NCBI RefSeq assembly: GCF_903652925.1
Contig: NZ_CAHLAR010000006.1
Location: 248,001-312,000 of the forward strand
Direction of reading: 5' to 3'
From: Achromobacter anxifer
GTDB taxonomy: Bacteria; Pseudomonadota; Gammaproteobacteria; Burkholderiales; Burkholderiaceae_B
Length of the DNA: 64,000 bases
The translations under genes were made by a program, and so were the position numbers. Each line of letters begins with the position of its first letter. Positions within the stretch are counted from its first letter, which is position 1. Shown piece after piece: positions 23,150 through 31,438 of the stretch. The notes under the pieces are model-generated. The model saw only the letters and a list, made by a program, of their open reading frames with translations, had not been told where the DNA came from and did not search any database.

Positions 23150-23911
23150 ATGTGGCAAGAAGAGCGGTATCAGAGAATCCGCGCCCTGCTGTCTTCATTG
23201 CAGCAGGTATCGACCGACCGTATCGTCGGCGAGCTCGGGGTTTCGCGGGAAACGGTCAGGCGCGACCTGCTCGAGCTGGAGGCTATGGGGGAATTGCGCC
23301 GCGTGCACGGCGGCGCCGTGCCGGTGCACAGCGAACCGCCCATCGCGGAACGCGTGCACACGCGCGTCAAATACAAGCGCGCCATCGCGCGCGCGGCGGC
23401 GGGCCTGGTGTCCAGCGGGCAGACCCTGTTCCTGGACGCGGGCAGCACCACCAGCGTGCTGGCCGATGAACTCGCCAAGCTGTCGGGCCTGACCATCATC
23501 ACCAACTCCTTCGATGTGGCCTTGAAGGTGGGCACGGCGGGCAACGGCGCAAACCAGCTGATCATGCTGGGCGGCACCGTAAGCGGCCCGGTCTGCGCCA
23601 CGGCCGGCGACCTCACCATTTCCGAGATCCACCGCTATCGCGCGGATCTGGCGCTGCTGTCGCCGGTGGGCGTGGACGCGGAGTTCGGCGCCACCAACTA
23701 CGATCTGCGCGAGGCCGAAGTGGCCCGCGCGATGTCGGCCAGCGCCAAGCAGCTGGTGCTGCTAGCCGATTTCAGCAAGGTCGGCCTGTGCAGCCGCGTG
23801 TCGTACTGCAGCGCGGACCGCATCGACTATCTGGTCACCAACACCAGCGCGCAGAAGTCGCCTGCCTACGCCGCCTTGAAATCCGCGGTGGGCAAGGTCC
23901 TGGCGGTGTAG
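23150..23911 (+). CDS. DeoR/GlpR-family transcriptional regulator
   Basis: The product is a 253-residue repressor-type regulator. The N-terminal winged helix reads QVSTDRIVGELGVSRETVRRDLLELEAMGELRRVHGGAV (residues about 19-57). The C-terminal DeoR sensor domain holds LFLDAGSTTSVLADEL and ITNSFDVALKV, which in this family bind sugar phosphates or related phosphorylated ligands. It follows the permease gene by 17 bp and probably regulates both divergent operons. A phosphorylated effector would fit the phosphatase and the aminoethylphosphonate-type importer; that link is inference. Confidence 0.88.
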   Translation: MWQEERYQRIRALLSSLQQVSTDRIVGELGVSRETVRRDLLELEAMGELRRVHGGAVPVHSEPPIAERVHTRVKYKRAIARAAAGLVSSGQTLFLDAGSTTSVLADELAKLSGLTIITNSFDVALKVGTAGNGANQLIMLGGTVSGPVCATAGDLTISEIHRYRADLALLSPVGVDAEFGATNYDLREAEVARAMSASAKQLVLLADFSKVGLCSRVSYCSADRIDYLVTNTSAQKSPAYAALKSAVGKVLAV

Positions 23912-23927
23912 CGCGGGCGTCGCCGCT

Positions 23928-24929
23928 TCAATCCAGCGACACGCCGGCGGTCTTCACCATGCCGGCCCAGTACACCGTGTCCTGCTGCAGCCGCGTCTTG
24001 AAGGCAGCGGGCTCGCTGCCTACCGCCCAGCTGCCTCCGCTGTTGATCTTGGCAATCACGGCGGGCGATTTCATCGCCTGCGCCACGGCTTGCGCCAGGT
24101 AGGCGATGCGTTCCGGCGGCGTGCCGGCGGGCGCGAACAGGCCGTACCAATCATCGGCGGTGATGCCCTCCATGCCTGCCTGCTTGAGCGTGGGCGCCCC
24201 CTTGAAGATGCCGATGTCGTTCTCGTGGCTGAGCGCCAGGATGCGCAGCTTGCCGGCGGCGACCATGGGTTCCGCTGAAGCAGGCGAAGTTATCAACATG
24301 TCCACCGTGCCGCCCATCAGGTCGGTGATCGCGGGCGCCGCGCCGCGATACGGCACGTGCACCAGTTTCACGTCGGCCTTCTGCGACAGCAAGGCCCCCA
24401 TCAGATGGCTCATGGTGCCGTTGCCGGGAGTCGCATAGGTAATGACGCCGGGCTGCTTGCGCGCGGCTTCCAGATAATCCTTCAAGGTCTGGTACGGGCT
24501 TTCGCTGCGCGCCACCAGCACCAGCGGTGCGGAGGTGATCTGCGAAATGGGTGCGAAATCCTTGACCGGATCGAAGCCCACGTTCTTGTACAGGCGCGGA
24601 TTGACGGCCATCACGCTGGTCTGCGACATCACCAGCGTATAGCCGTCGGGCTTGGCGCGCGCCACCTGCGCCGTGCCGAGGTTGCCGCCCGCCCCCGAAC
24701 GGTTTTCGACCACCACGCTCTGACCCGTAATGGCGCCCAGTTCCTGCGCGATCAGGCGCGCCACGCCGTCATTGCCGCCTCCAGGCGGGAACGGCGATAC
24801 GACCGTGATGGCCTGCTTGGGATAGTCCGGCAGGGGCGCGGGCGCCTGGGCGTGGACGGCCGCCCCCCACAACAAACCGGCCAGGGCCGCGGCAGCGGCC
24901 TTGCGTACGTGCGATGCGTGATGCTTCAT
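23928..24929 (-). CDS. Bug/TctC-family periplasmic binding protein
   Basis: The product is a 333-residue binding protein of the tripartite tricarboxylate transporter family that is greatly expanded in Bordetella-type genomes. The frame continues to 25208, but the ATG at 24929 starts a clean signal peptide (MKHHASHVRKAAAAALAGLLWG...VHAQ) and has AAGGGG upstream. Family motifs are ITVVSPFPPGGGNDGVARL, VVVENRSGAGGNLG and HVPYRGAAPAITDLMGG. No TctA/TctB partner lies beside it, so it must use a permease encoded elsewhere. It is last in the organosulfur-like gene group. Confidence 0.92.
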   Translation of the reverse strand: MKHHASHVRKAAAAALAGLLWGAAVHAQAPAPLPDYPKQAITVVSPFPPGGGNDGVARLIAQELGAITGQSVVVENRSGAGGNLGTAQVARAKPDGYTLVMSQTSVMAVNPRLYKNVGFDPVKDFAPISQITSAPLVLVARSESPYQTLKDYLEAARKQPGVITYATPGNGTMSHLMGALLSQKADVKLVHVPYRGAAPAITDLMGGTVDMLITSPASAEPMVAAGKLRILALSHENDIGIFKGAPTLKQAGMEGITADDWYGLFAPAGTPPERIAYLAQAVAQAMKSPAVIAKINSGGSWAVGSEPAAFKTRLQQDTVYWAGMVKTAGVSLD

Positions 24930-25092
24930 CTGGTTTCCCCTTGTGATTGGCGGCCGGATGCTCGGCCGTCCGTGGCATTCCGGTTCGGCATGAACCGTCC
25001 GCACCCCGGCCGCGAAGACCGGGGCGTACTTTTCGGATTGATGCGTCTGCTGTGCCGCGGCGCCCCCTCGGGCGGACGCGGCAGCTGCGGTT

Positions 25093-26691
25093 TCAGCGGG
25101 CCGGAAAGCGATAGCCCGCCAATTCACGCTCGTCGATCTGCTTGACCAGGTTGGTCTCCCAGGCCAGGTACTGGCGCGCGGCGGCCTTGTTGCCGTCGTG
25201 GCGGTCATGCACGAAAAACAGATAGTCGATGCAGTCTGCGTCGGCGGGCTCGACCGGCGTGCAAGCCAAGGCGATACCCTGCGCGGACCAGCCGGACGGC
25301 TCGCCGGTGTTGGCGCGAATATCGTTCACTCCCAGCGCGCGCAAGTCCTGCGCGGCCCAGGCGGCCAGGGCGGCGTCTTCGCTCAACAGCACTACGAAAC
25401 GCGCGGCATCCAGCTGCAAACGATCCAGGCGCGGCCGGATGGCCCACCGGGCGCCCGCGATGTGGCTGGCGCGATAGCGCATGCTGGGACGCAGATCGAC
25501 CAGTTGCGCGCCTTGCGCGATGGCGTCGGCAAGCGCCGCGTCCGTGAGTATGGGCAGTTGCGGCGCCAAGGCCTTTTCCACAGGGTTGTCCAGGCGGGCC
25601 AGCGCGCCTTCGCGCAGCACGCTGGCATCCCAGCCCATCTGCCGCAGCCAGCTGGCGACGACCGGCGCGCGCACGCCCTCGGCATCGAACACGACGATGC
25701 GCGCGCCCCGCACGGCCAGGTACTGGTCCGTCGCCTGGATCAGCTGGCCGCCCGGCGTATGCTGCGCGCCGGGCAGCGTGCCCTGCGCGTATTCTTCCGC
25801 GCTGCGCACGTCGCACAGGAAGGTGCTTCGGGCGCGGTCTTGCAGCCACTCCTGCACTTCCTTGGCGTCAACCGCAGGCACGCCATGGCTCTCGGCCAGT
25901 TTCGAGGAACGCTGCGCCAACGCGGGCAGGTCCTGCGGCGCGACGACGTCGTCGTAGCGGCGGCGCGCGCCATGTTCCAGCTGCAGGTCTTCCAGATACC
26001 AGCCCTGGGTGCCGTTCTCCAGCGCATACACCGGATTCGGCACGCCCAGGTTGATCAGCGTCTGCGCGCCAATGATGCTGCGCGTGCGGCCGGCACAGTT
26101 CACGACGATGGTGGTGCGCGGATCGCGCGCCAGCGCGTGGGCGCGCAGCGCCAGCTCGCCGTTGGGGCAGCAGATGCCGCCAGGGATGCTCATCTTCTGG
26201 TATTCGGCATAGGGCCGGCCATCCAGCACGATCAGGTCGTCGCCGCGGCGCTGGCGTTCGGCCAGTTCCCGTGCGCCGATGCGGGGGGTGTGGAAAACTT
26301 CTTCGGCCAATTCGCCGAAGGTTTTGCTGGGCACGTTCACGCCGGCGAAGACCGCATAGCCGTCGCGCTGCCATTGCGCGATGCCGCCCGCCAGGCGGCG
26401 CACACAGGCATATCCCAGCGCGGCCAGGGCGCGCGCGGCGCGCGCCGCCGTGCCGTCGGCGCCGCCATCGTCATAAACCACCATCCGCACATCGCGGCGC
26501 GGCGCCAGGCGCACGACATCCACTTCCAGCCGGCTATAGGGCACGGGCGCGGCGTAGAACAGGTGTCCTTCGCCATACTGGCCGTGTTCCCGCACGTCCA
26601 GCAGCGCAATCTCCGCGCCGTCGTGCAGCCATTGCTTGAGCGTGTGCGGATCGATGTCGGCGACGGAATGGTCTTGAGTGGGGTGCATCAT
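25093..26691 (-). CDS. Four-domain rhodanese-like sulfurtransferase
   Basis: The product, 532 residues from the ATG at 26691, has four tandem rhodanese folds. The active-site loop reads CAGRTR with C199 only in domain 2. The matching positions are VYDDGG in domain 1 (near 73-78), VFDAEG in domain 3 (near 334-339) and LLSEDA in domain 4 (near 435-440), so these three lack the cysteine. Five bases separate its start from the PLP-enzyme stop codon. It probably takes sulfane sulfur released by the neighbouring C-S lyase. The frame extends upstream to 27033, but this would overlap that gene. Confidence 0.88.
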   Translation of the reverse strand: MMHPTQDHSVADIDPHTLKQWLHDGAEIALLDVREHGQYGEGHLFYAAPVPYSRLEVDVVRLAPRRDVRMVVYDDGGADGTAARAARALAALGYACVRRLAGGIAQWQRDGYAVFAGVNVPSKTFGELAEEVFHTPRIGARELAERQRRGDDLIVLDGRPYAEYQKMSIPGGICCPNGELALRAHALARDPRTTIVVNCAGRTRSIIGAQTLINLGVPNPVYALENGTQGWYLEDLQLEHGARRRYDDVVAPQDLPALAQRSSKLAESHGVPAVDAKEVQEWLQDRARSTFLCDVRSAEEYAQGTLPGAQHTPGGQLIQATDQYLAVRGARIVVFDAEGVRAPVVASWLRQMGWDASVLREGALARLDNPVEKALAPQLPILTDAALADAIAQGAQLVDLRPSMRYRASHIAGARWAIRPRLDRLQLDAARFVVLLSEDAALAAWAAQDLRALGVNDIRANTGEPSGWSAQGIALACTPVEPADADCIDYLFFVHDRHDGNKAAARQYLAWETNLVKQIDERELAGYRFPAR

Positions 26692-26696
26692 CGTAT

Positions 26697-27881
26697 TCAA
26701 CGGGAACGGGAAGACAGGGAAAGAGAGGACAGCGCCTGGTCCAGATCGGCAATGAGGTCGTCGGGGTCTTCCAGGCCGACATGCAGGCGCAGCATGGGGC
26801 CGCGCGGCACAGGGTCCGGCAGCGACCGCGCCATGCGCAGGTTCACGGGGATCACCAGGCTTTCGAAGCCACCCCACGACGCGCCGATGCCGAACAGCCG
26901 CAAGTTGTCGATCAGGCGCTCGACATCGCTTTCGCCGAACGCACTGGCGAGTTCCACCGTCAGCAGGCCGTTGGCGCCGCTGCAATCGCGCAGCCACAGC
27001 GCGTGCGACGGGTCGCCAGGCAAGGCCGGGCACAGGACTCGGGCCACTTCCCGGCGGCCCCGCAGGCTATCCGCCACGCGCAATGCGCTGCGCGCGTGCT
27101 GCGCCATGCGCAAGGGCAGCGTGCGCATGCCGCGCAACACCAGATAGGCGTCATCGGCGCCGACGGTCTGCCCCAGGTCGACGGTCGCGCGCTCCAGCGC
27201 GTTCCAGGCCCGCGCATTGGAAATCACCGCGCCCATCATCACGTCGGCATGTCCGCCCAGGTATTTGGTAGCCGCCAGGATGGAAATATCGGCGCCCAAC
27301 GTGAGCGGCTGATGCAGCAGGCCGGAAGCCCAGGTGTTATCCACAGCCAGCCAGCAATCGCGGGCGCGGGCCAGCGCGGCGAGCGCAGGCAAGTCCGGCA
27401 TCTCGTAGGTCAGCGAGCCCGGCGACTCGGCGTAGATCATGCGGGTTTCAGGACGGACGAGCGCTTCGATGCCGGCGCCGTCAGGCCGGTAATACGTGTA
27501 CGCGATGCCCAGTCGCGACAAATGCTCCGCGCAGAAGCGGCGCACGGGTTCGTAAACCGCATCTGTGATCAACACATGGTCGCCGGCGCGCAGATAGGCC
27601 AGCAGCACGGTGGCGATGGCGGCCTGGCCGGTGGGATACAGCTTGGCGCGGTAGCCCTGTTCCAGTTCGACCAGCGCGTCTTCCAGCGCATGCGTGCTAT
27701 CGGTCCCGCGCGCGCCGTAGGACGGCAGGCGCTCCTGGTCGCGGCGGCTGCGCGTATCGCGCCAGGCTTGCACGCTGTCGAACACATAAGTGCTGGCGCG
27801 CGTGACCGGGGTGTTGACCCAGCCGCGATGCGGACGGCCGGCGCGCAACAGGCGGGTGGTGGACCGATAGGGCTTGTCCAT
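26697..27881 (-). CDS. Cystathionine beta-lyase-like PLP enzyme
   Basis: The product is a 394-residue Cys/Met-metabolism PLP enzyme, fold type I. The PLP lysine is K206 in AATKYLGGHADVMMG, and D181 in AVDNTWASG binds the pyridine nitrogen; SYGARGTDSTHALEDAL is the family's substrate-side segment. Members cleave C-S bonds of cystathionine, cysteine or related thioethers. It lies two bases after the thiol-dioxygenase gene and five before the rhodanese gene, so a role in cysteine or another organosulfur amino acid is more likely than methionine synthesis. A perfect DnaA box (27337-27345) lies within the AVDNT codons. Confidence 0.88.
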   Translation of the reverse strand: MDKPYRSTTRLLRAGRPHRGWVNTPVTRASTYVFDSVQAWRDTRSRRDQERLPSYGARGTDSTHALEDALVELEQGYRAKLYPTGQAAIATVLLAYLRAGDHVLITDAVYEPVRRFCAEHLSRLGIAYTYYRPDGAGIEALVRPETRMIYAESPGSLTYEMPDLPALAALARARDCWLAVDNTWASGLLHQPLTLGADISILAATKYLGGHADVMMGAVISNARAWNALERATVDLGQTVGADDAYLVLRGMRTLPLRMAQHARSALRVADSLRGRREVARVLCPALPGDPSHALWLRDCSGANGLLTVELASAFGESDVERLIDNLRLFGIGASWGGFESLVIPVNLRMARSLPDPVPRGPMLRLHVGLEDPDDLIADLDQALSSLSLSSRSR

Positions 27882-27883
27882 GA

Positions 27884-28471
27884 TCAGCGGCGGGTCTGCA
27901 CGCCAATCGGCATGACCTTGCAGGTGCCGGCTTCCAGATCGAACGCCAGGCGCTCGGTCAGCGTTTCCAGCGCGCGGCCATACATGTGCAGATGGCGTAT
28001 GACGCTGTCGCCCTGGATTTCCACGGCGTGGATGTCGTCAGGCATCAACGCGATGCCCGTGCCGGGGCCGACCACGACGGTGCCGGTCTTTTCCAGCCGG
28101 CCCACGCCGGGCACCGAGCCGTCGTCGCTGCGGTCGTAGACGTAGTTGTATTCCACCCCCTCCACCGCCGCGATACAGGCCCAGGTGGTGTGGTTGTGCG
28201 GGACGATCTGCTTGCCGGGCCGCATGACGTTCAGGTAGAGCGCATAGCTCTTGTCGGCGTCTTCGGCGATCAGGTAGCGGGCCTGGCGCTCGCCGTCTTC
28301 CGGCGCGGGATAGCGGTCCGCCGCCCACCAGTCGGTGTGGCCGGCCAGGTCGATCAATTCGCCCAGGACCGTCTTGAGGCTGTCGCGATTCAGCCCCTTA
28401 TTTCCTACAGTTTTTTTAATATTTCCGATGGCATTATCGATGCCGGCCTGATGAGGATGCACGTTGCTCAT
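27884..28471 (-). CDS. Cysteine dioxygenase-family thiol dioxygenase
   Basis: The product is a 195-residue cupin of the cysteine dioxygenase type, starting at the ATG at 28471 (MSNVHPHQ). The iron ligands are visible as H92 and H94 ([19 protein letters not shown]) and H148 (MPDDIHAVE), the 3-His centre. Such enzymes add O2 to the thiol of cysteine or 3-mercaptopropionate to give a sulfinate. It is the first gene of a tight operon with a C-S lyase and a rhodanese, divergent from a LysR regulator that probably controls it. Confidence 0.88.
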   Translation of the reverse strand: MSNVHPHQAGIDNAIGNIKKTVGNKGLNRDSLKTVLGELIDLAGHTDWWAADRYPAPEDGERQARYLIAEDADKSYALYLNVMRPGKQIVPHNHTTWACIAAVEGVEYNYVYDRSDDGSVPGVGRLEKTGTVVVGPGTGIALMPDDIHAVEIQGDSVIRHLHMYGRALETLTERLAFDLEAGTCKVMPIGVQTRR

Positions 28472-28532
28472 TTTTGTTTTCCCTATTTTCACGAGATATT
28501 GCATCGACTGTATTCGCCCTCCTCGCCAGGAA

Positions 28533-28544
28533 CAATTTAAATTG
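28533..28544. promoter_or_regulatory. Palindrome in the LysR/dioxygenase divergent promoter
   Basis: CAATTTAAATTG is a perfect 12-bp palindrome between the thiol dioxygenase and LysR genes. With the second palindrome nearby it is a candidate LysR operator. Confidence 0.45.
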
Positions 28545-28556
28545 CCTTAATATTCC

Positions 28557-28571
28557 ATTAGCTGCGCTAAT
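28557..28571. promoter_or_regulatory. Second palindrome in the LysR/dioxygenase promoter
   Basis: ATTAGC-TGC-GCTAAT has perfect 6-bp arms around a 3-bp spacer and ends 16 bp before the LysR start codon. The A/T-ended dyad has the size of a LysR recognition site (T-N11-A), so it may serve autoregulation. Confidence 0.5.
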
Positions 28572-28586
28572 ACATTGAAGACCCCT

Positions 28587-29462
28587 ATGCGTAACCTGGA
28601 TCTGGACCTGCTCCGCACCCTGACGGCCATCGCCCGGCACGAAACTTTTTCCGAAGCCGCCAACCGGCTCCACAAGACGCAGTCCGCCATCACGCAACAG
28701 ATGCAGCGGCTGGAGTCCCTCATCGGCCAGCCCCTGTTCGAAAAGCAGGGCCGCAACAAGGTGCTGTCGTCGCACGGACGCCGCCTGGTCGAGTACGCCC
28801 GCCATATGCTGGCCATCAACGACGAGGCGCTGCGCGCCTTGCAGGACGGACCGCTGGAAGGAGACCTGAGGCTGGGCGCGCCGCTGGATGTCGCGGACTC
28901 CATCCTGCCCACGCTGCTGACCCACATCGCGCGTTCGGCGCCACGCGTGAAACTGGAAATCCGCACGGACCGCAGTCCGTTCCTGATGGACGCGCTGCGC
29001 GCCGGCGAACTAGACCTGACGATATCCACACGTTTCGACCAGGACTTCGAGGGCGTGGCGCTGCGCACCTCGCCCACGGTGTGGCTGGCGTCCGCGGACT
29101 ATGTGCACGACATGCATGCGCCGGTGCCGCTGGTACTGGCCGACGAACCCAGCATCTTCCGCCGCCTGGCGCTCACGGCCCTGGAACAGGCGCGCGTGCG
29201 CTGGCACACCAACTATGTGGCGCCGACGCTGGTGGGGATAAAGGCCGCATTGCGCGCAGGCCTGGGCGTCACGGCGCGCAGCGTGGAACTGCTGGGGCCG
29301 GAAATGCGCGTACTGGGAGAAAAGGAAGGGCTGCCGCCCCTGCCGGACGTGACGTACTTCCTGTGGATAAGACCTGATCTGATCAATCCGCTGACGCGGC
29401 AGGTCTACGACATGCTCAGGACCAGCCTGGGGCTGGCGCAGCAGGGCGATGCGGCGGCCTAG
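28587..29462 (+). CDS. LysR-family transcriptional regulator
   Basis: The product is a 291-residue LTTR. The winged helix occupies the first 60 residues (LDLLRTLTAIARHETFSEAANRLHKTQSAITQQMQRLE). The two-lobed effector domain follows (GDLRLGAPLDVADSILPTLL). A TTG codon 12 bp upstream is in frame, but the ATG at 28587 is the likelier start. It is divergent from the thiol dioxygenase operon and is probably its regulator. It contains a perfect DnaA box at 29362-29370 using the rare codons ATA and AGA. Confidence 0.92.
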   Translation: MRNLDLDLLRTLTAIARHETFSEAANRLHKTQSAITQQMQRLESLIGQPLFEKQGRNKVLSSHGRRLVEYARHMLAINDEALRALQDGPLEGDLRLGAPLDVADSILPTLLTHIARSAPRVKLEIRTDRSPFLMDALRAGELDLTISTRFDQDFEGVALRTSPTVWLASADYVHDMHAPVPLVLADEPSIFRRLALTALEQARVRWHTNYVAPTLVGIKAALRAGLGVTARSVELLGPEMRVLGEKEGLPPLPDVTYFLWIRPDLINPLTRQVYDMLRTSLGLAQQGDAAA

Positions 29463-29474
29463 CCACCGCAGGCC

Positions 29475-30479
29475 TCAATAGCGGTCGAACAGGCGCTGCA
29501 AGGCCGCGGGCTCGCGCGTGAGGCACAAGCCCAGCATCAGCAGGATGCGCGCCTTTTGCGGATTCAGGTCGCGCGCGGCGACGAAACCCAGCCTAGCGTC
29601 GTCCAGTTCCACGTCGCGCGCGACGAAGCCGCTGCCCGTGCGGCTGGAGCGCACGACGGCAACGCCATTGTCCGCGGCGCGGCCGAGGCCTTCGATGGCC
29701 AAGTCGGTCGTATTGCCGTCGCCGACGCCCGCGAGCACGATGCCGCTGGCGGCGTCCGCCAGGAAATCGATCAGATCGGCTTGCAGGTTGGCGTGCGAGT
29801 AAACGATGTCGACGCGCGGCCAGCCGGCCTTTTCCAGCAATGCGAGTGAAAACTCGCTTTCTGTGCTGTGCGCGGTGGTGTTGCGCGAATAGAAGAACGG
29901 CACGCCGCCATGCATGACGCCGGCGCGGCCGCGATTGGGCGAAGCAAACGCGCACAGGCCGGCGCTGGCGATCTTCTGGATCTCGCGGGCGTAGTGCACG
30001 TCTTCGTTCATGACGACGAGCGGTCCGCGGCCACGCGCGTCGGGATGGCGCGCCAGCGCCACGGCGTTGTACAGATTGGCCGGACCTTCGGCGCCCAGGG
30101 CAGTGGCGGGACGCATGGCGCCCACCAGCACCACCGGCTTGTCGTGGCGTATCACCAGGCTCAGGAAGTACGCAGTCTCTTCGAGCGTATCGGTACCGTG
30201 CGTGATGACGATGCCGGCCACCGAGGCGTCGCGGCACAGCGCATCCACGCGCTCGGCCAGCGCGCGCCAGACCGCATTCGTCATGTTCTGGCTGCCGACG
30301 TTGGCAACCTGTTCGGCGCGGATGTCGGCGATGCCGGCCAGTTGCGGCACGGCGGCCAGCAGGTCAGCGACGGAAAAGGAGCCGGCCTTGTAGCCGGCGG
30401 AGGTCGCGTCGGCCTGGGCGCCCGCAATCGTGCCGCCCGTCGCCAGTACCGCGATGACCGGCAGCGCGCGTTCAGGCAT
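29475..30479 (-). CDS. L-asparaginase/glutaminase family protein
   Basis: The product is a 334-residue type II-fold asparaginase. The first active-site threonine is in LATGGTIAG (residues 12-20), the second in ITHGTDTLEETAYF near residue 93. No signal peptide is seen, so it should be cytoplasmic. Its first codons overlap the end of parB by eight bases on the same strand, an unexpected coupling to chromosome segregation genes. It converges with the LysR gene after 12 bp. Confidence 0.92.
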   Translation of the reverse strand: MPERALPVIAVLATGGTIAGAQADATSAGYKAGSFSVADLLAAVPQLAGIADIRAEQVANVGSQNMTNAVWRALAERVDALCRDASVAGIVITHGTDTLEETAYFLSLVIRHDKPVVLVGAMRPATALGAEGPANLYNAVALARHPDARGRGPLVVMNEDVHYAREIQKIASAGLCAFASPNRGRAGVMHGGVPFFYSRNTTAHSTESEFSLALLEKAGWPRVDIVYSHANLQADLIDFLADAASGIVLAGVGDGNTTDLAIEGLGRAADNGVAVVRSSRTGSGFVARDVELDDARLGFVAARDLNPQKARILLMLGLCLTREPAALQRLFDRY

Positions 30480-31395
30480 CCACCACTCCGGACAGGCCCT
30501 GGCGTTCCAGCAGGGAGTTCAAGTGTTCCCAGCCATGGAAGTCGATGACGATCTGGCCTTTTTCCTTGGCGCCCACCTTCAGCGCGACGCGCGTGCCCAG
30601 ATGGTCGGACAGGGCTTCTTCCAGGCGCGTCAGGTCGCGCGATGCGCCGTTGGCTTTCTTCTTGGGCGCGGCCGAAGACTCGGCTTCCTTGGCGGTCTTG
30701 GCGACCAGCTTTTCAGCCTCGCGTACCGACAGGCGGCGCGCGATGATCTGGTTGGCCAGCTGGATCTGCGTGGCGGCGTCCACGGCCAGCAGCGCGCGCG
30801 CGTGGCCCATGTCCACGTCGCCCGCCAGCAGCATGGTCTGCACGGCGGCCGCAAGGTTCAACAGGCGCAACAGGTTGCTGGTGGCGGAGCGCGAGCGGCC
30901 GATGGCTTGGGCGGCCTGTTCGTGCGTCAGTCCGAATTCGTCCAACAGCCGGCGCACGCCCTGCGCTTCTTCCAGCGGGTTCAGGTCTTCGCGCTGGATG
31001 TTTTCGATCAGCGCCATGACGGCCGCGTTCTCGTCGGCCACTTCGCGCACCAGCACCGGTACTTCCTTCAGGCCCGCGAGCTGCGCGGCGCGGAAACGGC
31101 GTTCGCCCGCGATGATTTCGTAGTGGCCGGGCGCGGTCTCGCCCAGTGCGCGCACAAGAATGGGTTGCATGATGCCTTGTGTGCGGATCGATTCGGCCAG
31201 TTCGCCCAATGCGCCCTCGTCCATGCGCGTGCGCGGCTGGTATTTGCCGGCGCGCATCTTCGAGACGGGCAAGGTGGACGGCGGACCCTCGGGCTTGGCG
31301 GCGGCGGCCTTGCCGATGTTCTCGATGGCAGGCGCGTCCGCGCCGAGCAAGGCGTCCAGTCCGCGGCCCAATCCCTTGGGTTTCTTGGTGGCCAT
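30472..31395 (-). CDS. parB: Chromosome partitioning protein ParB
   Basis: The product is a 307-residue CTP-dependent DNA clamp that loads at parS. The start at 31395 (MATKKPKGLGRGLDALLG) is preferred over the frame opening at 31599, which would lie inside the acetyltransferase gene; AGAGG lies upstream. The N-terminal GLGRGLDALL motif that stimulates ParA is followed by the ParB/Srx domain with GERRFRAAQ (97-105) and a helix-turn-helix (LTHEQAAQAIGRSRSATSNLLRLL, near 157-180). Nine parS-like sites lie 4-6 kb away in the origin region. Confidence 0.97.
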   Translation of the reverse strand: MATKKPKGLGRGLDALLGADAPAIENIGKAAAAKPEGPPSTLPVSKMRAGKYQPRTRMDEGALGELAESIRTQGIMQPILVRALGETAPGHYEIIAGERRFRAAQLAGLKEVPVLVREVADENAAVMALIENIQREDLNPLEEAQGVRRLLDEFGLTHEQAAQAIGRSRSATSNLLRLLNLAAAVQTMLLAGDVDMGHARALLAVDAATQIQLANQIIARRLSVREAEKLVAKTAKEAESSAAPKKKANGASRDLTRLEEALSDHLGTRVALKVGAKEKGQIVIDFHGWEHLNSLLERQGLSGVVDA

Positions 31396-31438
31396 AGTTA
31401 AATCCTCTTTCCTTCTGTTTTTGTATCCCGAGCCATGC

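Noticed and set aside
23170-27147. Long plus-strand frames opposite the Bug, rhodanese and PLP-enzyme genes
   Set aside because: Antisense shadows with low-complexity composition; the minus-strand products have clear domains and tight operon spacing.
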